Part shown: positions 60,885 to 64,000 of the stretch, one piece after another
Position numbering within the stretch: the stretch's first letter is position 1
How the letters are laid out: every line of letters begins with the position of its first letter
NCBI RefSeq assembly: GCF_050436995.1
Contig: NC_134753.1
Coordinates: 8,308,001 to 8,372,000, forward strand
Direction: 5' to 3'
DNA from: Anticarsia gemmatalis
Taxonomy: Eukaryota; Arthropoda; Insecta; Lepidoptera; Erebidae
Length of the DNA stretch: 64,000 nucleotides
The notes under the pieces: model-generated
Databases searched by the model: none
Told to the model about the DNA's origin: nothing
The model's input: only the letters and a program-made list of their open reading frames with translations
Made by a program: the position numbers and the translations under genes

Positions 60885-62229
60885 TCAGGCCATTACAACA
60901 ACAAAAAATATAAAAAAGAATATCAATACACCAAATACTTTAAACATCAATGCTCTGTTGCCAGTAACACTTTGGAAATATTTCATAATTTCTCGGTGAC
61001 CTGCTTCCACATTCATCTCAGCTTCTTGAATATTTGCATCGATCCTTCCTATAGCTTCATCTTGCTCCTTCACCATGTGTGCTAGTTGCTGGAATATTCC
61101 TCCTAACTCAACAATGGTACTTTCTATGTTGTGCATAGTTTCAGCTCGTTGTTGCACATAACTGTCCGAGTCATCTCTTAAAGCCAGCTGTTGCATTTGC
61201 ATGTTAGGGGCATCACCCAAATCAATACTGACATCATCTTGCTGCAGTAATGATGGCACTTCTTTGACCAAAGGTGCCACTCTAGAGAATTGCTCACGTC
61301 TACTGTTTTGATGTTTTAAGTTTTCCGATCTTACTTCAAGAACCTTTAGAAGAAAACATTGAAATTGTTAAAACAAAAAAAAATACATATATCAGAAAGA
61401 ACATTTTAGCAATAACAGACCAGCAGAGTGCATCTTTTGTCACATGTTTAACTCATATAAGTCTTTGGTTTATAGGTTTACAACCTTAAGTTAATAGCTA
61501 GACTAAAAAATTTATACCTGCTTAAATTGGTTGCTCATTGATGCCAGACGAGATTGCAATGCTAGCACAACACTTGAGGAATGACTGTGCATACTGCGGC
61601 GGCCCCTAGGCATTTCACCCAGCCTAGCAATCTGCTGATTTAAGGAGCTCAAGTCTCCTTTTATTATGTAAGTCAATTCTTGTATCTCAGTGGGGCGATC
61701 ATCAAATAAAGACTTCTTTTTGGCAACTGTAATAATATTCCATTAAATAGCAAAATATATGAAGACTTACAATATATATATAACTAAGTAATGACAGCTG
61801 ATACTCACGCATGGCCAATTTTTCAAGTTTCGCATATGTACTTGTAATATTTTTGCTTATTACTTTAGCCATACTCATAAATTTTGAGTATGTTTCAAGC
61901 ATCTGCGCTTTTCGCTCATCTCTGACAACAGGCCTCGCCAGAGTCCTGCCTTGAAGACTTCGTACAGCAGATATAAATTCATTGGTTCTGTCTCTAGCAG
62001 CCATCACTGGCTCAAACACAAACTCTTCAAGGATATCAAAAGTTATATTATCCGATTCTGTGCAGTACGTCGGCTGCGCCTGGTCTTGTGCCTTGGCAAA
62101 TGGATTAAAGATAGAAGAATTGTTATTTGATTGACCTCCCTTCTTATCTAATTTGCTATATGATTCGAAATCGTCCTTTAGAGGTGTTCGCTCTGTCACA
62201 CCTCCAATATTTCGCCGACGAGGGAGCAT
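60885..62229 (-). CDS. Syx5: Syntaxin 5, Golgi Qa-SNARE
   Basis: Three exons: 61809-62229, 61518-61726 and 60885-61343, 362 residues (human long form 355). It drives fusion of ER-to-Golgi and intra-Golgi vesicles. Marks: DRTNEFISAVRSLQGR, the TYAKLEKLAM..KKKSLFDDRP helix of the regulatory domain, ASMSNQFKQVLEVRSENLK, and a SNARE motif (about 266-328) with the zero-layer Gln at 304 in MVKEQDEAIGRID. A single C-terminal membrane anchor ends the protein, as in tail-anchored SNAREs. The N-terminus is insect-type. The frame joins exactly across both GT-AG introns. Confidence 0.96.
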
Positions 62230-62390
62230 CGCATTCTTTAATATTTCCAGTAAGATATAAGTAATTATCTATTGGCAATATTCTTGCTTATATACCAATT
62301 CACAGAACCAAGAATAATAACAAACACTGGTTTTTGATGTAAATCACTAAATAAATTGTGATTACAATTTCCACAAAGACAAGTACTTTT

Positions 62391-62428
62391 TGACAGACAG
62401 CTGTTTTGTACTATATAGTGACGTGTCA
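62391..62428. promoter_or_regulatory. TGACA/TGTCA pair upstream of syntaxin 5
   Basis: TGACA at 62391 and TGTCA at 62424, 160-200 bp before the Syx5 ATG. This is a weaker instance of the shared pattern. Confidence 0.3.
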
Positions 62429-62530
62429 TTATTTCTTATGTGGCAATATCGCTTAATCTTAGCAATACCGGTAGGTGATACCATAAACAGTTTTATTTAG
62501 ATACCTAGGCCGGGAGCAAGGACATTGTTC

Positions 62531-62816
62531 CTTTAAGATTTTAGAACTTTGAACTTTAGTCATTGCTGTTAGATTAGGAATGTGGGTGCGTATCATATCT
62601 TCCTAATCTACCCACACTTACCTTCGGTTAAGGCAATCCAGGTGCGGCCTCAAATGGAGAATCTTAAAGTACCTCCTCTTACCTTAATGTTCTTTAATAC
62701 TTAAGGTAGATGCTTGCTTGGTAACAGCAACATTTGCTGTTACCAAGTTTATGGCAAACTACTAAACTCAACATTTCGTGAAGTATTGGAAGCCCTAATG
62801 GCTTCCAATACTTCAC
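62531..62816. repeat. Cluster of hairpins and inverted pairs
   Basis: Two perfect hairpins: 62717-62730 with 62734-62747 (14 bp, 3-nt loop) and 62778-62794 with 62800-62816 (17 bp, 5-nt loop). Also inverted pairs 62531-62540/62660-62669 and 62680-62687/62701-62708, and an A-B-A'-B' set at 62571-62616 in which each block is inverted in place. Confidence 0.75.
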
Positions 62817-63029
62817 CAAATTCTTTGTCTCTGCAATTTTATTGCGGGTTTAGTATAGTAATTTTGAATCTTAGGAATTTGGACTATTGTAAAAGTGGAT
62901 TAATTTTTCAATTAACAGAAAAAAAATGTTGTAGCTTTAATTATTTTGTCAGCATTTAACTTAAAAGATAACGAACGAAGGAATTAAACTCATTCAAATG
63001 CCAATACCGTAGACAATGTTCCATTAATC

Positions 63030-63062
63030 TGTCAGTCAGTGTCACTGTCAAATCAACTGACA
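63030..63062. promoter_or_regulatory. TGTCA cluster upstream of the NIPA gene
   Basis: TGTCA at 63030, 63040 and 63046 and TGACA at 63058, 275-307 bp before the ATG. Confidence 0.5.
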
Positions 63063-63336
63063 ATAATATTATATTGAGTACGATTTGTACTAGGATAAAC
63101 ATTGAGGTTTAAAATCTATATCACATTTCCAAACCTATAGTTTTGCCATTGGTTTTAGTCAAGAATACAACTACAACAAAAATGTACTATCTACACATGT
63201 TATGAAGAGACTAAGCCATTACCTTTAGTCACAATTTGCTGTTACTCATTATGGTTCGGCGTTATCATGAGATAATACATGTTTTATCTGATTCACACCT
63301 GCCTTGAGCTATCATAGAAATTGTCATAATTATTTA

Positions 63337-64000
63337 ATGAACACATTACTGCCAAAGATGAAGTCCTCTCATTTAACGGTAAATGGGCAAACCTATAACA
63401 ATACTCATTTTGCTATAGGGTTAGGTCTTGCTATATCTTCTAGTGTGTTTATCGGGTCAAGTTTTATCATAAAAAAGGTTGCTTTAAAAAAATTACAAGT
63501 GTCAGGAAATGTTAGAGCATCAGCAGGTGGATTTGCGTATTTAAAGCAGTGGTTGTGGTGGCTTGGTTTACTGACAAGTATGTGATCAGTGTATATACTT
63601 ATTAATTACAAAGTGTATGAACATTGTTACCAGATATTTTGTTTTATGTACACAGTGGGTATTGGTGAAGCTGCAAATCTACTGGCATATGCGTTTGCTC
63701 CCGCAGCACTGGTCACACCTCTGGGTGCCTTGAGTGTGTTAGTAGCAGCAGTGTTATCTTCAAAGTTTCTTAATGAAAAGCTTAATTTTATTGGAAAGGT
63801 TAGTGCTTTAAAATTATATATTATACTTTTATTATCTAGCTTTAGATATGATCTCATTATGGTTATCTATTTGCAGATTGGCTGTTTCCTCTGTATTATC
63901 GGTTCAATCATATTTGTGATACATTCACCAAAATCGGAAGAGATTAAATCATTTCGAGAGTTAGAAGATAAGTTATTTGATTATTTATTTTTATCATATG
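63337..64000 (+). CDS. NIPA-type magnesium transporter, 5' part
   Basis: Three exons are visible: 63337-63577, 63656-63798 and 63877 to the window edge; the 3' part is missing. NIPA proteins are multi-pass Mg2+ transporters of the plasma membrane and endosomes; the fly member (spichthyin) restrains BMP signalling. Marks: GLGLAISSSVFIGSSFIIKK (first membrane segment), AGGFAYLKQWLWWLGLLT, then GEAANLLAYAFAPAALVTP followed by LGALSVLVAAVLSS and FLNEKL, then IGCFLCIIGS. I start at ATG 63337; a second in-frame ATG seven codons later is also possible. It is divergent from syntaxin 5. Confidence 0.92.

Noticed and set aside
1..64000. CRISPR arrays, operons, phage or bacterial features
   Set aside because: The window is insect nuclear DNA with spliced genes; no such features are present.

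Overview
This is a eukaryotic nuclear window of roughly one-third GC, with genes split by short GT-AG introns. It comes from an insect and almost certainly a moth or butterfly (Lepidoptera). The evidence is the gene content, the protein sequences, and several repeat types I know from lepidopteran genomes: Helitron-like elements of the Lep1 type ending in CTAG, tRNA-derived SINEs, and mariner and piggyBac derivatives. The species cannot be named from the sequence alone.

Layout. 0-4.1 kb: the last two exons of an unrecognised + strand gene, converging on TTC8/BBS8 (-), then the cystine-knot hormone gene Gpa2 (+). 5.8-8.6 kb: VPS54 (+). 9.1-10.7 kb: a deleted piggyBac-like transposon. 12.3-14.8 kb: DPAGT1/Alg7 (-). 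15.5-20.9 kb: EXOC3/Sec6 (+). 22.9-28.6 kb: a GPI-anchored two-Ig surface protein (+). 28.6-32 kb: no gene seen. 32.0-34.4 kb: FRS2 (-), divergent from RAB3GAP2 (+, 35.3-40.7 kb). 40.9 kb: a perfect 73-bp-arm palindrome. 42.0-46.0 kb: CCT4 (+), converging on MED8 (-, 46.3-48.1 kb). 48.6-51.2 kb: a nested transposon island. 51.6-53.7 kb: a TBP paralogue (+). 55.0-58.4 kb: ribonucleotide reductase large subunit (+). 60.9-62.2 kb: syntaxin 5 (-), divergent from a NIPA-type magnesium transporter (+) that runs off the right edge. I joined the exons by hand. All reading frames close, and the protein lengths agree with their families except TTC8, which is short.

How the genes fit together. Most are housekeeping genes. 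VPS54, Sec6, syntaxin 5 and RAB3GAP2 all act in membrane traffic. MED8 and the TBP paralogue both belong to RNA polymerase II initiation and are transcribed divergently around the transposon island. I see no evidence of a co-regulated cluster otherwise.

Two patterns are not explained by the gene list. First, nearly every housekeeping gene has a tight group of TGTCA/TGACA pentamers 100-370 bp upstream of its ATG, while the tissue-type genes (Gpa2, the Ig gene) do not. Second, the non-coding DNA holds many unrelated perfect or near-perfect hairpins with short loops, far more than chance would give.
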